The notes under the pieces were generated by a model. That model saw nothing but the letters and a program-made list of their open reading frames with translations. It was not told where the DNA came from and made no database searches. This document shows, piece by piece, positions 1 to 12,436 of a DNA stretch of 37,134 nt. The number at the start of each line of letters is the position of its first letter. Position 1 is the first letter of the stretch. The position numbers and the translations under genes were made by a program. The stretch is from Emmonsiellopsis sp. PD_33 (taxonomy: Eukaryota; Ascomycota; Eurotiomycetes; Onygenales; Ajellomycetaceae): NCBI GenBank assembly GCA_032988165.1, contig JANTQF010000344.1:1-37134 (forward strand), given 5' to 3'.

Positions 1-465
1 AACATTGTCAATTGACTCTGCGGTTGGCGTGATCTAGGCACGCAAGGTCTCATTTTCGTTATCGATTCCAATGACCGATCCCGTATCGAAGAAGCTCGCC
101 AGGAACTGCATAGAATTATCTTGGATCGCGAGATGAAGGAGGCCCTTCTCCTTGTTTTCGCCAACAAGCAGGATGTTGCTGGAGGTATGATCCCATATAT
201 AATAGAACTCAATGCTTCAGACTTGCTAATAAAATCGCATTATAGCTATGACTCCCCAAGAAGTGACAGATAGACTTCAATTGACCCAGTTGAAGGACAA
301 AGTCTGGTTTGTCGTTCCAAGTTGCGCCACTACGGGAGAAGGATTGTTTGAGGGCTTGGTACGTGCTACTCTTTACAGAATTTCAATACTTTCATATACT
401 AATCCCTAGTCTAGGGCTGGCTCTCCAACAACGTCAAGTCTCAACCCCAGAAGCAGATTAAATAA
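1..465 (+). CDS. ARF6-type small GTPase, C-terminal part (5' end outside window)
   Basis: Small Ras-superfamily GTPase of the ADP-ribosylation factor group, which controls membrane traffic and actin at the plasma membrane or endosomes. Three exons are visible: 38-184, 246-358 and 415-465, with introns 1-37 (5' end missing), 185-245 and 359-414. Spliced, they give about 103 residues, roughly the last 55-60% of an ARF. The frame holds GTQGLIFVIDSNDR, the base-specificity motif NKQD, and the SCAT motif of the G5 loop. The GTQG and PSCATTGEG wording fits ARF6 (fungal ArfB) better than ARF1, which usually reads NTEG and ATCATSGEG. The N-terminal myristoylation site, P-loop and switch regions lie upstream of the window. 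It ends with a basic, glutamine-rich tail. ARF family is sure; the ARF6 assignment is likely. Confidence 0.9.
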
Positions 466-1191
466 ATCATCGACTCCCACCATCCGCCACTACATATCGA
501 CTCCTCCGACGCCCTACGCCTGTGTACCAAATACTGTACATGTATCCTCTGTCTCATTAATTTCCTTAATATTTGTTTTCGTCCTTGTTGGTGCTCCGTT
601 TTGACGTTTTCCTCAATCTACTCTCCGTTCATTATGTCACGAGTCAACGCAGCATCGACAAGTTTCTCCTTTTCTTTCCCTTTTTTTTTCCTATCTCCGT
701 TTTAAATTGCTTTGCGATCGTCATCCCATGATATTCTGCCATTTGCATACTCTGCGTCTCCTTGTTCTGCCCCCGGATCTTTTTTATATGATATCCCCTC
801 TGTTTATTTTCGTTTCTCTCTATGGGCTTCCCGTATGATACCTTTTCCCCATAAACTTTTTGTAATACTCCTCTTTTATTTGATATTTAGAATGTGGATT
901 TCATCCAAAAGCAATGAAATACAGAACACGTGCAACTCGTCTGCAAATTGCTTCACATATCCCTACATGTAAATAAATATATTGAAAATAATTTAGATCA
1001 GACTGCATAGGACTGACGAAAGAATTATAAAATATAAAGTACTGAAGTTGAAAGCACATCCCGTAATATCTAGTATTGGTATCATTTGAAATCAAACCCC
1101 AGCCATCCAACGCCATGCAGCCCAGAAAACAAGATGTTCCGGTTAAAAAGAGTTGAAATAAAACCCCAACAGGCCCCCCACCCAATCTCAA
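466..1191. other. Intergenic region between convergent ARF and p25 genes
   Basis: T/C-rich 3' flank of the ARF gene, then the 3' flank of p25. Short open frames here have no family resemblance and simple-sequence composition. I see no RNA gene. It presumably holds both 3' UTRs and polyadenylation sites. Confidence 0.6.
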
Positions 1192-1874
1192 TCACCTCCC
1201 AACAACCCTATACCTCTCCCTCGCCAACCCCCCCTCACCCCCCTCAACCCCATACCCTTCCCCAATCTCCCCCACAACCCTCGCAGGCCTCCCACCAACA
1301 ACGCACCAACTCGGCACCACCATCCCCGGCGGCACCACCGCCCCATCCAACACAACGACATAATCCTTCAATATCGCCATCGACCCAATCACCGCCTCCT
1401 TCCCAATATGCACATGGTTCCCCACGCTCGCCGCCTCCACCACCGCCTTCTCCCCGACAAACACATGGTCACCGATCTTGAGCGGGTAGAACGAGTGCAC
1501 GCCGCGGTGGAGGCGGGATGGGGGCCGGAGTAGGCATGAGCGCGATAGGTAGGTGTAGCGGCCGATGGAGACGGCGACGGCGGGGCTGCTGGGGCCCGGG
1601 TTGGTGGAGGATGGGTGCGAGGAGGCGGATTGCGCGTGCTCGGAGTGTTGGCGGAAGAGGTCGCCGCGGATGCAGACGTCGGCTTGGATTACGGTCTTGC
1701 CGCCGAGGATTATGTGTTGGGTGCCGTGGACTTGGGAGCGGCGGGATACTTTGTTTCCCGTGTCCTGGGGGTTTGGGTTAGTATGGGGTTGGTCGGTTGG
1801 TTGCTTGGTTGCTTGGTCTGGGGAGGGGTGGGTACCGTTTCTATGTATTCTCCCTTGGCTGGTTTGGGAGGCAT
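1192..1874 (-). CDS. Dynactin subunit 5 (p25), hexapeptide-repeat protein
   Basis: p25 sits in the pointed-end complex of dynactin and helps couple dynein to early endosomes; the Neurospora counterpart is RO-12. Exon 1 is 1874-1836 and exon 2 is 1764-1192, giving 203 residues. The 71-bp intron has GT..AG ends and a TACTAAC branch point. The protein starts MPPKPAKGEYIET, then reads DTGNKVSRRS, followed by GGKTVIQADVCIRGDL and IGDHVFVGEKAVVEAA: the stepwise I-G-x-x turns of a left-handed beta-helix. A Ser/Pro-rich insert of about 25 residues (near residues 55-80) separates two helix portions. The size fits the family (about 180-200). The opposite strand is very proline-rich and shows false open frames. 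Confidence 0.93.
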
Positions 1875-2584
1875 TGTTGTGGCGGTCCCTTTGGGAGGAT
1901 GCGGGAGGGAGCCGTGGTTAGCAAATGCTTATTGCGATGGTTATTTGTTGCTGTTTGATATGTTTATTTTATTCCACCGCAGCTTGGAGCTCCGGGCATA
2001 GAGTCTGGCAAAAAGCGAAGGCGGTGAGTGAATGGACAGCACGTGACCTGGAAGCCCTATCTTGTTCTCCAGAAGTATCTTCTCCATTTCCATTCCTCAA
2101 CACTGACAAATCCAGCAAGGAATTAAAATGGAGTACATTGCCAAACTACGCGGGATCGATTTACGGAACGCGTAGATATTAATTCCAGAATTTTCCACGC
2201 TTCACTTGCCGAAGCATCCGAGTTATCTCTCATCTCCGATAATTGACCGCACCCTGCAATACTTCAGGGAATCGAGAGATGCCTCCTCTTCAGTGGCCAA
2301 TTCCATGCCTTAGCTGCATCTCGGTCCCTATTCGGTCCAAACAACTGTCAAATCACCCATTGGCCGCTGCTGCCGGGTAGCTACCTATGTCCCACAAAGA
2401 ACCCGCTTGTCGAGCTTCAGCTAGCGTTACTCATCGCTATTCCTGCGAACATCCCGATGCTACATACCTGCTACGGCATGCGGGGAAGCTAGCTGCGGAG
2501 ATTGAAATCTGGGCATTCGCATTTCGCAACACAGAGCAGGGGTAGCGGGAACGTCAGCAGCTGGCAAATGCGACATTGTCCACA
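1875..2584. other. Intergenic region between divergent p25 and glucosidase genes
   Basis: About 0.7 kb shared upstream region of two divergent genes. A frame at 1925-2182 has no recognisable similarity and is probably non-coding. I see no tRNA or repeat. Confidence 0.5.
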
Positions 2585-2591
2585 GGTATAA
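2585..2591 (+). promoter_or_regulatory. TATA-like box upstream of the glucosidase gene
   Basis: GTATAAG at 2585-2591. If it sets initiation about 30 bp downstream, the mRNA would begin near the ATG at 2616. That favours the signal-peptide ATG at 2721 as the start codon. No experimental support is visible. Confidence 0.35.
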
Positions 2592-2720
2592 GTGGGATCA
2601 ATCCCCGCCGGCAACATGGCCAAAGTTTTTGCTTCCCGTGCATTGCGGCAAACTCAGGAAGCCATATCGGTGGCATCTGATTTAGAGGAGATCAGTGGAT
2701 CCCATCTCTCGCGGTACAAA

Positions 2721-5700
2721 ATGGCGTCGTCCCGATTCGCCGCGTGGTGGACCAAAGCCCTTTGGGTGTCCATCACGCTCAATGGATACTACCCACAACC
2801 GTTGTATGCGGCGCCATCCGCAGTGTCAACGACCGCCAAATCCGTTTTTACGATGCCCGCCAGTGCAGATAAAGGTGCCTTATTGCTTCCAAACGTCGAT
2901 GATCCCGATGCTGTCAATGCACAAGACGTGTGCCCCGGATATATCGCATCGGACGTGAAGAAGACACACCACGGTTTCAGTGCAACACTGGCTCTTGCTG
3001 GGGAGCCGTGTAATGTCTATGGAACAGATGTTGATAGCTTGCAGCTTACTGTCGAGTATCAATCCAAGGATCGATTGAACGTGAATATTCAACCTACCCA
3101 TATCGATTCCTCCAATCAATCGCATTATATCCTCCCGGAGCATCTGGTTCCTAAGCCCAAACGAGGTGACCACGGATATCTTGGCAACGGCAAGGCGGAT
3201 CTCGAATTTACCTGGTCAAATGAACCGAGTTTCTCTTTTAAGGTCGTTCGAAGATCCACGGGCGACGTGCTGTTCGACACGGAGGGGACAGTTTTGGTAT
3301 TCGAGAACCAGTTTGTCGAGTTTGCTAGTTCGCTACCTCAGAACTACAACCTTTATGGACTGGGGGAGCGTATCCATGGATTGCGACTTGGGAATAATTT
3401 TACGGCTACCATCTACGCAGCCGACGTCGGGGACCCGATAGACTAGTAAGCTACTACAATTCCCTATTCTTTCTGACGTATACTGACAGACCTTGTCCAG
3501 CAATATCTATGGATCGCATCCATTTTATCTTGACACACGATATTTCGAAACGGGAGAGAATAAAAAGCTAGCCCCGGTAGCTAAGGAAGATTGTGATCCG
3601 TCTCGGGACTATGTTTCCTACTCTCACGGAGTATTCCTCCGAAATGCCCATGGACATGAGATTGTGCTTCAACCTGAAGGCCTTACCTGGCGAACTTTGG
3701 GTGGTAGCATTGATCTGTATTTCTATTCGGGGCCAACGCAACCGGAAGTAACAAAAAGCTTCCAATTGAGCACGATTGGGCTCCCACCATTGCAACAATA
3801 CTATTCATTCGGTTTCCACCAGTGCCGCTGGGGTTATAAGAGTTGGTCAGAACTAGCGGAGGTGGTTTCGGATTTTGAGAAGTTTGAAATCCCTCTGGAA
3901 ACTATATGGTAAGGAATTTTTCTCGATACCACCTTGAAATCGAAAAGTGCTTACCATCATCGCATTAGGTCCGATATTGACTTCATGAAAAAGTATCGTG
4001 ATTTTGATTTGGATCCTGTCGCATTTCCAGAGTCAGAAGGCCAGAAGTTCCTTGAGGAGCTCCACGATAAAGGTCTTCATTGGATTCCAATGGTCGATGC
4101 CGCAATCTATATTCCCAATCCTGATGATCCTGCTGATGCGTATGTTTGAATATAAAGAACCAACGCTTTCCGTTCTTAACTAACGATCAATGAAGGTACA
4201 AAACATACGATCGAGGAAACGCATCCGACATATTTCTTCAGAATCCGGACGGCAGTACTTATATCGGTGCTGTTTGGCCAGGCTACACGGTCTTTCCCGA
4301 TTTCCTCGCCCCAGGCTCCCAGGAGTGGTGGGCAGTTGAGCTCAAAGAATTTTTCAAAAAGGTTCCTTACGATGGTATCTGGATTGATATGAACGAGGTT
4401 TCTTCGTTCTGTGTTGGCAGCTGCGGCACGGGAAACCTTACCCTTAATCCAGTTCACCCTTCCTTCCAACTGCCTGGAGAACCCCTTAATGTGATCTACG
4501 ATTACCCCGAAGGTTTCAATATCACCAATTCCACCGAAGCCGCGTCTGCGTCGGCCGCATCGTCCACCCAGGAAGCCTCAAAAAGTTCAGCAAACCCTGT
4601 GCCCACCGCAACCACAACCCAGGAATACCTTCGAACTACCCCAACTCCAGGTGTCAGGAATATTAACCACCCTCCTTATGTCATCAAGCACGTTCAAGGC
4701 GATCTAGCTGTGCACGCTGTATCACCAAATGCAACCCATGCCGATGGAACAGTCGAATACGATGTTCACAACCTATACGGCCACCAGCTTCTCAATGCTA
4801 CATATTATGGTCTCCTGGAAGTCCTCCCGACCAAGCGACCCTTCATCATAGGGCGGTCATCCTTTGCAGGGAGCGGCAAATGGGCCGGACACTGGGGTGG
4901 CGACAACGCCTCCCGCTGGGCATATATGTTCTTTTCCATTCCGCAAGCTCTATCGTTCTCCCTCTTTGGCGTCCCCATGTTCGGAGTCGACACCTGTGGA
5001 TTTAACGGCAATTCGGATGAGGAACTATGCAATAGATGGATGCAACTTTCCGCGTTCTTTCCTTTCTACCGGAACCATAATACTCTCTCAGCACTCCCAC
5101 AGGAACCATATAGGTGGGCATCCGTGATCGAAGCAACCAAAACAGCCATGGATATTCGATATGCTTTATTACCGTATATGTACACCCTTTTCCACCAAGC
5201 TCACGCCACCGGCTCGACGGTGATGCGGGCCTTGGCCTGGGAGTATCCCAACGATCCCAGCCTTGCTGATGTCGATCGCCAGTTCCTTCTTGGTCCTTCT
5301 CTTATGGTTATTCCTGTACTAGAGCCCCAGGCCACAACCGTCGACGGCATTTTCCCAGCCGTCGCTAATGGAGAAATATGGTATGATTGGTACACCCAAA
5401 CCGCAGTTAATGCCACTGCGGGCAAAAATACGACAATCGATGCCCCGCTCGGCCATATACCCGTTTACATTCGCGGTGGTGCTGTTCTCCCAATGCAAGA
5501 GCCGGCGCTAACCACACGGGCTGCACGCAACACTCCCTGGTCCCTTCTTGTCTCCCTGGATGAAAAATCCGAAGCGCATGGGGAGGTCTATATCGACGAT
5601 GGAGAGAGTATTGAACCCGACTCAACCCTGTCGGTGAAGTTTAACGTGAAAAGGAATACCCTGCGTGCCATTCCCAAGGGAACGTATGAGGAGAAAAATC

Positions 5701-5891
5701 CACTAGATAATATTACGATTCTAGGAGCGCATTTGGATTCAGGGTCATGTTCGGCTTCACTCAATGGACGCGAGGTTCCTGAAAAGCTTTTGAAGTACGA
5801 TGAGCGTTCAAAGGTGTTGTCTATTAGTGGATTAAAGGAGTTTACAAAGGGACAAGGAGCGTGGGATGCGGAGTGGGTGCTGAAATGGTAG
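2721..5891 (+). CDS. agdC: Secreted GH31 alpha/beta-glucosidase, AgdC type
   Basis: Retaining exo-glucosidase releasing glucose from maltose-like (and some beta-linked) substrates outside the cell. Exons: 2721-3445, 3501-3908, 3969-4139 and 4196-5891, together 3000 nt or 999 residues. The chosen ATG gives a hydrophobic signal peptide ending near residue 29 (TLNGYYPQPLYA). An in-frame ATG at 2616 would add 35 hydrophilic residues and bury it. Nucleophile Asp is about residue 499 in the DGIWIDMNEVSSFC motif; acid/base Asp is about residue 671 in GHWGGDN. The VGSCGTGNL stretch, a Ser/Ala/Thr-rich insert (about residues 545-580) and the C-terminal WVLKW match fungal AgdC closely. Length exceeds the usual roughly 880 residues, mostly at the N-terminus. 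Many N-glycosylation sequons fit secretion. Confidence 0.95.
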
Positions 5892-6363
5892 GATTTTTAT
5901 GGGAGACATCAAGATGAAGAATGTTAGGGATTAATGTATAGGTTATTGTCGCGTCGGGGACAGTCTATATGAAATTATCAATTTCTTCGGCCAGTCATTC
6001 TTTGGTCATTGTTGGTTTATTTCTCAATGAGACAGATAACTAGCCGAGTCATGCTTTGAAAATGCTGCTAATAGATTGATTCTGGGATATTTTGACATAG
6101 GGAATCGAAGATTAGAACTTGAATAGAACCTCTAGTTATTATGAAAAGTGTAATTAAAGATCGAATAGTAGACAAAGGAGAACTACCACGGTACTGGGCA
6201 AAATTAAGCTGCGATAAATCCCAGCGGTACGTGCTTTGGTTATCTCAAATAAGTATCAAAAAAAACAAAAAAAATGCCGAGTTACTCCTTATAACGAGAA
6301 ATGAGAATGCAGTGAAATAGCCTGGAGCTGTACATCATGTCGTACTTAAGAAAGCTTCTTCTT
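5892..6363. other. Intergenic region between convergent glucosidase and Ppo genes
   Basis: AT-rich spacer holding the 3' flanks of two convergent genes. It contains short A-rich runs (near 6260-6275) but no open frame or RNA gene I can support. Confidence 0.6.
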
Positions 6364-9300
6364 TCACAGCTCTGGTGGTTCCCCGTCATAGTGGAGTTTC
6401 ATAGCTAAAAGAAAGAAAATAAGAGTTAGAACAGTTTCCAAATCAACCAACAAGTGAACCGATGTAGGAAAATGAAGCGTCTTAGGCTCATTGAAAAAGA
6501 AAATTTTGGTCTAAACTTACTCATTGGGAACAAGGTGTAGCCTCCCTGGTCCTCGCGCATATACGAAAAGTGGCCATTTGGTCGCGGAACCTTCTTCAGC
6601 TGCCCCTGAGCACCAGATGCGCGGCGAAGATTATCCAGGCGCCCAACGACACGCAACATAGATGCCAGCGCGGTTATATGGACGTCCTTCCCGAGACAGG
6701 TGTGCACGCCCTCCGTATGGTGGATGTAGGAATCTAGAGGTCGGTCGAGACGAACTTCGTCAGGCGATGGGAATATGTTCTGATCCCTGGCGGCGGAAAC
6801 CTGGGAAGAAGGATTAGTACTGGGGAGGAAGGAAGTCTACTCAAGTCGGGAAATTACTTACAAAGTTCATGAAGACCTTGTCTCCCGGCTGGATGGAAAC
6901 TTCACGGCCATCATCGTTGATTTGTAGGTTTGAGGTTGCTTCGCGATATGAAACGTATGTCCCGTTGAGTCGAATTCCCTCCATGCAGTAATGGACGAGC
7001 TTTGTGAAGGCTTCTTCGGAATCATCCTTTGCTAAGCGGTTTATTTCAGGAAGATGGTGTTTGCCTTCATCCGAGAGGTAGAAATCCAGGATTTGCGTGA
7101 ACTTCTCAAATGTCAGCTGTCATTCAAAAAATATGCAGAGGAGTGATATGGAAAGGAGGACTTACTGCCTGGCCTTGATTAGGTACTATGGCGCATGCGA
7201 TGGGCAAGATCTGGCCCCAGGTCACCTCTTCGGTGCTGAGCCCGCTCTTCAAAAGCCTGCGGGTCAAATCTACCCCAAATGCGGCAACTGGGCTATTCTT
7301 CTGTAGTTTATCAACGACCCCGGATAGGAACATTTTTCCCTTGATAGATTTAACGTTTGATTCCACGATCTGTCCAAGTTGCTGAGCAACTTCAGAAGCA
7401 GCCCGATGCAGAGGGAACGTTTTGGTAGGATCTATGTCGAAGAAGACGCTCGTGAAAATGGCAACTATGAGAATATATAGCTCATTGTCCGTGTATAGGC
7501 CTTTAGGGTTGTCCTTTGATTTCAGGGGAAGGCCGAAGAGATTGGATACAAAGTGGATATGGGCAACGTTTCCGACACTGTAATCGGTTAGCCTGATCAA
7601 CTGCTAGTTGGACAATTCTTGTCACACGTACTCCCTAGTGATATCGATCTGATTAATTTCAGCAATCTTGCGAGAGTTCTGTTGCAGAAGCTTCAGCGTA
7701 ATCGCTTCGTAGAAGTCCCTAACATGCTGGTTCCACCCATCGCGGCCAAATATCTCATCCAAGTGTTTTCGCTGCTTGCCATCCGGCGCGGCTCCGCTCG
7801 ATTTGAGAGGTTTCGAGCCTGATCTCCCAAAGACCGCTCCAGCTCTCTCCGCCCAAGTCGCACGGAAATCTGTCTCATTTTCCAATATTGTTTTTGCCCC
7901 GCTGTACGAGATGACATCAATGCGGGGTGAAATAGGTGCAGGGCGGTCCCAAGAGAAGTGACTTTCCCTACCCAACTTGGCAAAGATCTTTTTATTCTCG
8001 CTTGGAATTGTCATCGGGTAGTGGGCATAGATAGAGTCGGGCTTGATATGGTTAGGGAGCGCACGAAGTATCAACTTGTACAGCATGCAACCCTGGTTAA
8101 CACTGAGATCATAGTGAGTCTCGGCAAATCCCCAGTTTGTGAGGTTCTTAGCATTGTAATCGGTCTTCGATTGAAAGATTAGTACAGTTTTATATAAAGT
8201 AAAAGGCTGTGGAAGCATACGGTATAAAATCGGTCCCCACGCACGAGCGCCACGGCGTCTGAGAGAACCGCTCGGGAAATGGTATATGTGGGACAGATTC
8301 CGGCGCCAGGGACCATTGGAACCTTGGCTTCTTCTGACACTATGCCTGGGTATAGTTCCACGAGGTCTGGATGTTCATACAGGTTGCGAAGTTGGTTGGC
8401 AATTTCCGGATCAGAGTTGATTTCTTCGAAGGTGTCGTATTGTTTTAAACCAAAGAACTTCCGGAATTCGTTCAGTGAGCCGCAACCAAGGTTCCGAGCT
8501 TGCTGGATTCCCAGAATTTCTACAGCTCGCAGGGCCTTGGGGACATTTCGGGGCCCAAATGTTCCTGGAAAATGTTAGCTGCGCACTCCTAGCGGTTGGT
8601 TGAAAAATACACACCTGCAACCTCTTCAACCGCCTCCGTCATAATCTTCGCAAGGTCCTCGTCCCTGAATGTCCCGTCCGCTTGTCGCTCAAGGTGAGCA
8701 AACGATCTCTTGCCTGGATCTTGGGGCAACTCTTTTTGCCATTTCGCCATTCCGGCAAGAAGTTCTGGCATTGAAACGTCCTCTCCGGTTTTACCAAACA
8801 TTTCTTTGTAAATATCCTCTATCCAGTGCTCGTCTTGTGATCCGATGGTTGAATGCCAGCGGTAGGCAAGGTTAAACTCGAAAGAAACCTGGTTTCCCAC
8901 CCCGCTTTCTGCGGCCGCCGGCGCAGCGCCTTTCTTCATATCGACTCGTGGGTCCTAAAAAATGTAAGACAATATTCTTCTATTTGAGAGTTAGGAAACT
9001 AACCAGACTCCATGTTGTATTGCTCCGTGTGAGATTGACGATGGTTCGAACATAATCGTACAAGGTGATATTGATGTAGAGCCCACAGGTAATCCTATAT
9101 CATGTTAGATGCGAAAATGACCACAATGGCAAACTTACAATCTTCCTGTTTGAAACAGATCGTTGTCATATTTCGCCCATGCCTTCTTTGAATTCTCGGG
9201 CGAAAGACCATCACGAGGTTTGTTGAATCGACCATTTTCGTTGATAAGGGCAAGCTGTTCAACCACATAATTGTGAAATCTGTTCAAGTTAGAACAGGAA

Positions 9301-10394
9301 AACGAGCGGCAAATTTCGAGCGACAAAGATCAAGTTGGGGAAACTGGTTTAATTTCCGTACCGATTCAGCATTATTAGAAGCACACTACAAGCTGGTGGG
9401 AAGGCAATGAGCCTAGCATCTGAAAATGTGTCCGGTTTAAGTTTTCCATCCTTGAATGTGCGCATTAGATCCTGGCCCTCTTGGTCATCACCATAGAGTG
9501 TAGAGAGGTCGAGATAGGAGGAAGTTTTCGAAATGTGCTGGTTCCTATGGTCGGTTTGAAAGAGATCTTTGAATAAATCTTAGTAGAACTTTCTTTGAAA
9601 GAAAGAAAAAGATGAGAGCATCTTCCATACCGTGGATTATCAAGGATGCCCAGTCGAAAAACACACTGGAAACACCATTCGGATGGGGTTTAAACTCTTG
9701 ACGGGCAAAGAGGCTGTCGAAAATCAATCCAGGATCAGGGAGGGCGCCTGGCTGAATAGTTACGGGGTTGACAGAACGAGCGTAGGGTGTATTCGCAGCC
9801 CCCAGTTTGGGAAACATTGGATTGTTGTTCGATCCATCAGCCGCTCTGTAGCGGTAGTCATCACCCAAATATCTCACAAAAATGGGTTAGCTGTAATAAC
9901 AGACGACGTCGAGAAGGTGCTTACGAGAGCGGTGGGTGAGGAAGAGAGTTCCATAACTCCGTCACGAAGGTATTTGTGAGCTGTTTGCGAGCCTTTGACT
10001 CAGGGGGTAGACTCGCGACGAGCTATCGCAAGCAACAATTAGCTTATTGGGGCCTCAGGGGGGGGTTTTCTGTATTTTAACTTACTTGAATGACCCTTTC
10101 CATGAGGTATGTCTTGTCGTCCAAGAGCCCACCTTTGAGTTTGGTCTTTACAACAGCCACCAAAGTCTTGATTCCCTTTAACCTCATGGATTTCAAGTCC
10201 TGCAGCTTCGTGCTTGTTGGTCCTTTCGCCAGATAGGCAGTTTGACCAGAAAATTGGGCATATTTTGTAAAGGCTCCCTCCACATCGCGACGTTTGACAT
10301 GGCCCCCATTGCTCTTTTTCCCTGGTTTCGAAGCGGGCTTTTTTGGTTTACCATTCACCTTGCCGTTAGCCCCGTTCTGTTTCCCCGATGCCAT
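6364..10394 (-). CDS. Psi-producing oxygenase (fatty-acid dioxygenase fused to P450), Ppo family
   Basis: Bifunctional oxylipin enzyme: a haem peroxidase-like domain makes a linoleate hydroperoxide and a P450 domain rearranges it; the products steer sporulation in Aspergillus. Thirteen exons: 10394-10086, 10022-9925, 9872-9631, 9566-9362, 9279-9139, 9094-9004, 8954-8615, 8564-8221, 8164-7632, 7577-7166, 7116-6862, 6800-6521 and 6404-6364. They total 3291 nt, 1096 residues, close to PpoA/PpoC. Visible residues: distal His about 216 (LIIHD), Tyr393 and proximal His396 in the YRWH motif, P450 ExxR at about 951-954, haem-thiolate Cys about 1025 in VHTCLGKD. An Asn-Gln-Gly-Gln motif (about 901-904) matches the I-helix site tied to diol-synthase activity. 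It begins with a Lys/Gly-rich tail. Which paralogue (PpoA, B or C) I cannot settle. Confidence 0.94.
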
Positions 10395-12436
10395 AACTAT
10401 TGGAGTTTGAAGCCGGAGCAACGATAAGGATAATTAAAAGGTTGTTGAAGCAAAAACGGAGATAGCAAAAGGGTCCTGAAGAGACCGAATACACTGTGTC
10501 AGGCCAGGAAGAAAAGCCAGTAGTGAAAGAAAGACCGCAACACTTTAATCTGTCCCACGATGCAATGAGCTTCAAATTTAAAGCTTGGAGTAACTCGACA
10601 TGTGGAGACCACGTATTTTCTTTTTCTTTTCTCCTGAAAAAGCAAACACGCAGATCTCTTCGTTCATGTTCCAGTTCGGGAATTTGGGGGAGGGGCTGGC
10701 TGAACAGTGATTCAGTGAGCTCTCCAGGCCGAAAAACGTGCAAGGCATCCGAACCAAATAGCAGAAGCCTTGTTTAGTGGGCGGAATACCGCAGTGTCCA
10801 TCCGAGTGGCCGAGAGCAAACACACATATGTCACGGTGGTCACCCAATCGAATTGATCTGCCACACCAATGGTGTGGAATATATTCCTCCTTAGAACCTA
10901 GCGCCATAATTTCGATGCGAACAGATTGGCCAAAGTACCGTTTCCATCGACGGGGATTTCCATCTTGCATGAATCCTTCCAACCACACCCCGGGGACAAG
11001 TGTTGCAATCAAAATCCAAAGGCAGATAGGTCCACGGAGCGAGATTTCGAAACGGTGATTGATCACCAAGGTTCTTCAGGTCAAGATCATCCTATGGACC
11101 TATGCAACAATTTCCATTAAGCGAGACCCAGAGGAGGGATGATTGCCATTGATTGGAGAATCAGATTGGGAACCAGACCGCTGACAGCCACCAAAAAACA
11201 CTATCTCGAAACGATGTGCGTTCCCATTTTTGTGCAATAATAATGCGAGACTTGTACAATCTTCATCCCATGTCGCAAAGAAGGATAAGTATTGGGTAGC
11301 AGAAGTTAGTCCAGAGCAACCATGAATCTTGTTCTGGGGCTTCAGAGGTTGGGAGTTGAAGCTGGAGGGGAGTTGAAGTTGAGCGGGGTTAGGGCTGAGC
11401 GGTATCACCTGACCCCCCCCTATCTCGTCAACAATGACCATCGGCGCCACGGTCAAAGCTCACGATCTACCAACCATCTCTATCTTCCCGGCGCATCCCC
11501 ATCGACTATCGATCGTCCGCTGCTGATCAGCACGGCGGGGCGAGCAGTTGCTATCTTCTTCCTTGTGTCACGCATCAAGTAGAAACTGAGTTTCTGCTCG
11601 CCTCCGTGGTCCCCGAGTATACGAGTATTAAGCATGACAAACAAATTTGCTTGCAACTCCAGGTGCAGCACCCTATCGATTTTGGTTCCGAATCGATGCA
11701 GTTGCTTCCCGCAGCCTCGCGGGCCCGCCAGGAAGACGTCGGCATTATCATTCTCCGGGGATTGAAGACGATGTTCGGGTCCATGCGCCCTGTCACCAGA
11801 ATACCAAACAGCGTGAACTGCTGGGGATCGATCCATCAGCAAGCCATGATTCATGGAGCTTCAGCCACTAAAATGGCTCGATTTTGGGCTTTCCGTTGCA
11901 TGGTCCCACTGGCTTAGCGAATCCCATTTTTTATGAAGGTTTACGAGTTTGTGCAACCTGTCTGTGCGACTTCGGCCAACCAATGGCAACCATATTATCA
12001 AGGGGGTTCAGGCTGCATGTCTGTCCAGTGTCGACTGTCAGTCTGTCAGCCTTCAGTGAAGACAATGTCCATGGCTAACCCTTTTTTCCGAGCTTTGACC
12101 CGATACCATGCATAACGATTTTGGTTGGTTCGTTAACGAGCGGGAGAGTCCTTTTATCCCCTCCGTCTCCACCATAAATGGCATAAAAGGTACTATAGAG
12201 CTTGGCGCTTATAGCGTACTTTGGAGCTCATATTTGACAAACGCTGGTAAGGCCGCCGTTGAGACCAAAAATAAGAGCTGATGATTGTCAAGGCTCTTCT
12301 CGATCTTTCGGCCCGTCGCGTCACGGTTCAAAATCAATGCTTTCTTGAATTACTCTCTTTCTCGTGCGCCGCCAAATATCAATCCTATTCTTCCTAGGAT
12401 TCCCAATTCCGCAACCGTTCACTTAGAATTATTATC
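10395..12436. other. Two-kilobase spacer between divergent Ppo and DUF2235 genes
   Basis: Shared upstream region of two divergent genes. Several short frames occur on both strands (the longest about 160 codons at 10578-11069, minus), but they overlap, lack family motifs and mostly lack a good start. I see no tRNA or transposon signature. The stretch near 12150-12195 has pyrimidine runs and ATAAA boxes that could be the DUF2235 core promoter. A long spacer upstream of a regulated oxylipin gene is plausible as regulatory DNA, but that is inference. Confidence 0.5.

Noticed and set aside
1086..1921. Proline-, Gly- and Arg-rich frames on the plus strand over the p25 gene
   Set aside because: They are antisense to the hexapeptide repeats and have composition but no domain.
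7124..8939. Separate genes for the individual Ppo exons
   Set aside because: The exons join in phase with GT..AG introns into one 1096-residue frame that covers the whole Ppo family length.
10578..11069. 163-codon minus-strand frame in the Ppo/DUF2235 spacer
   Set aside because: No motif or homology recognisable, a weak start, and overlapping frames of similar length on the other strand.
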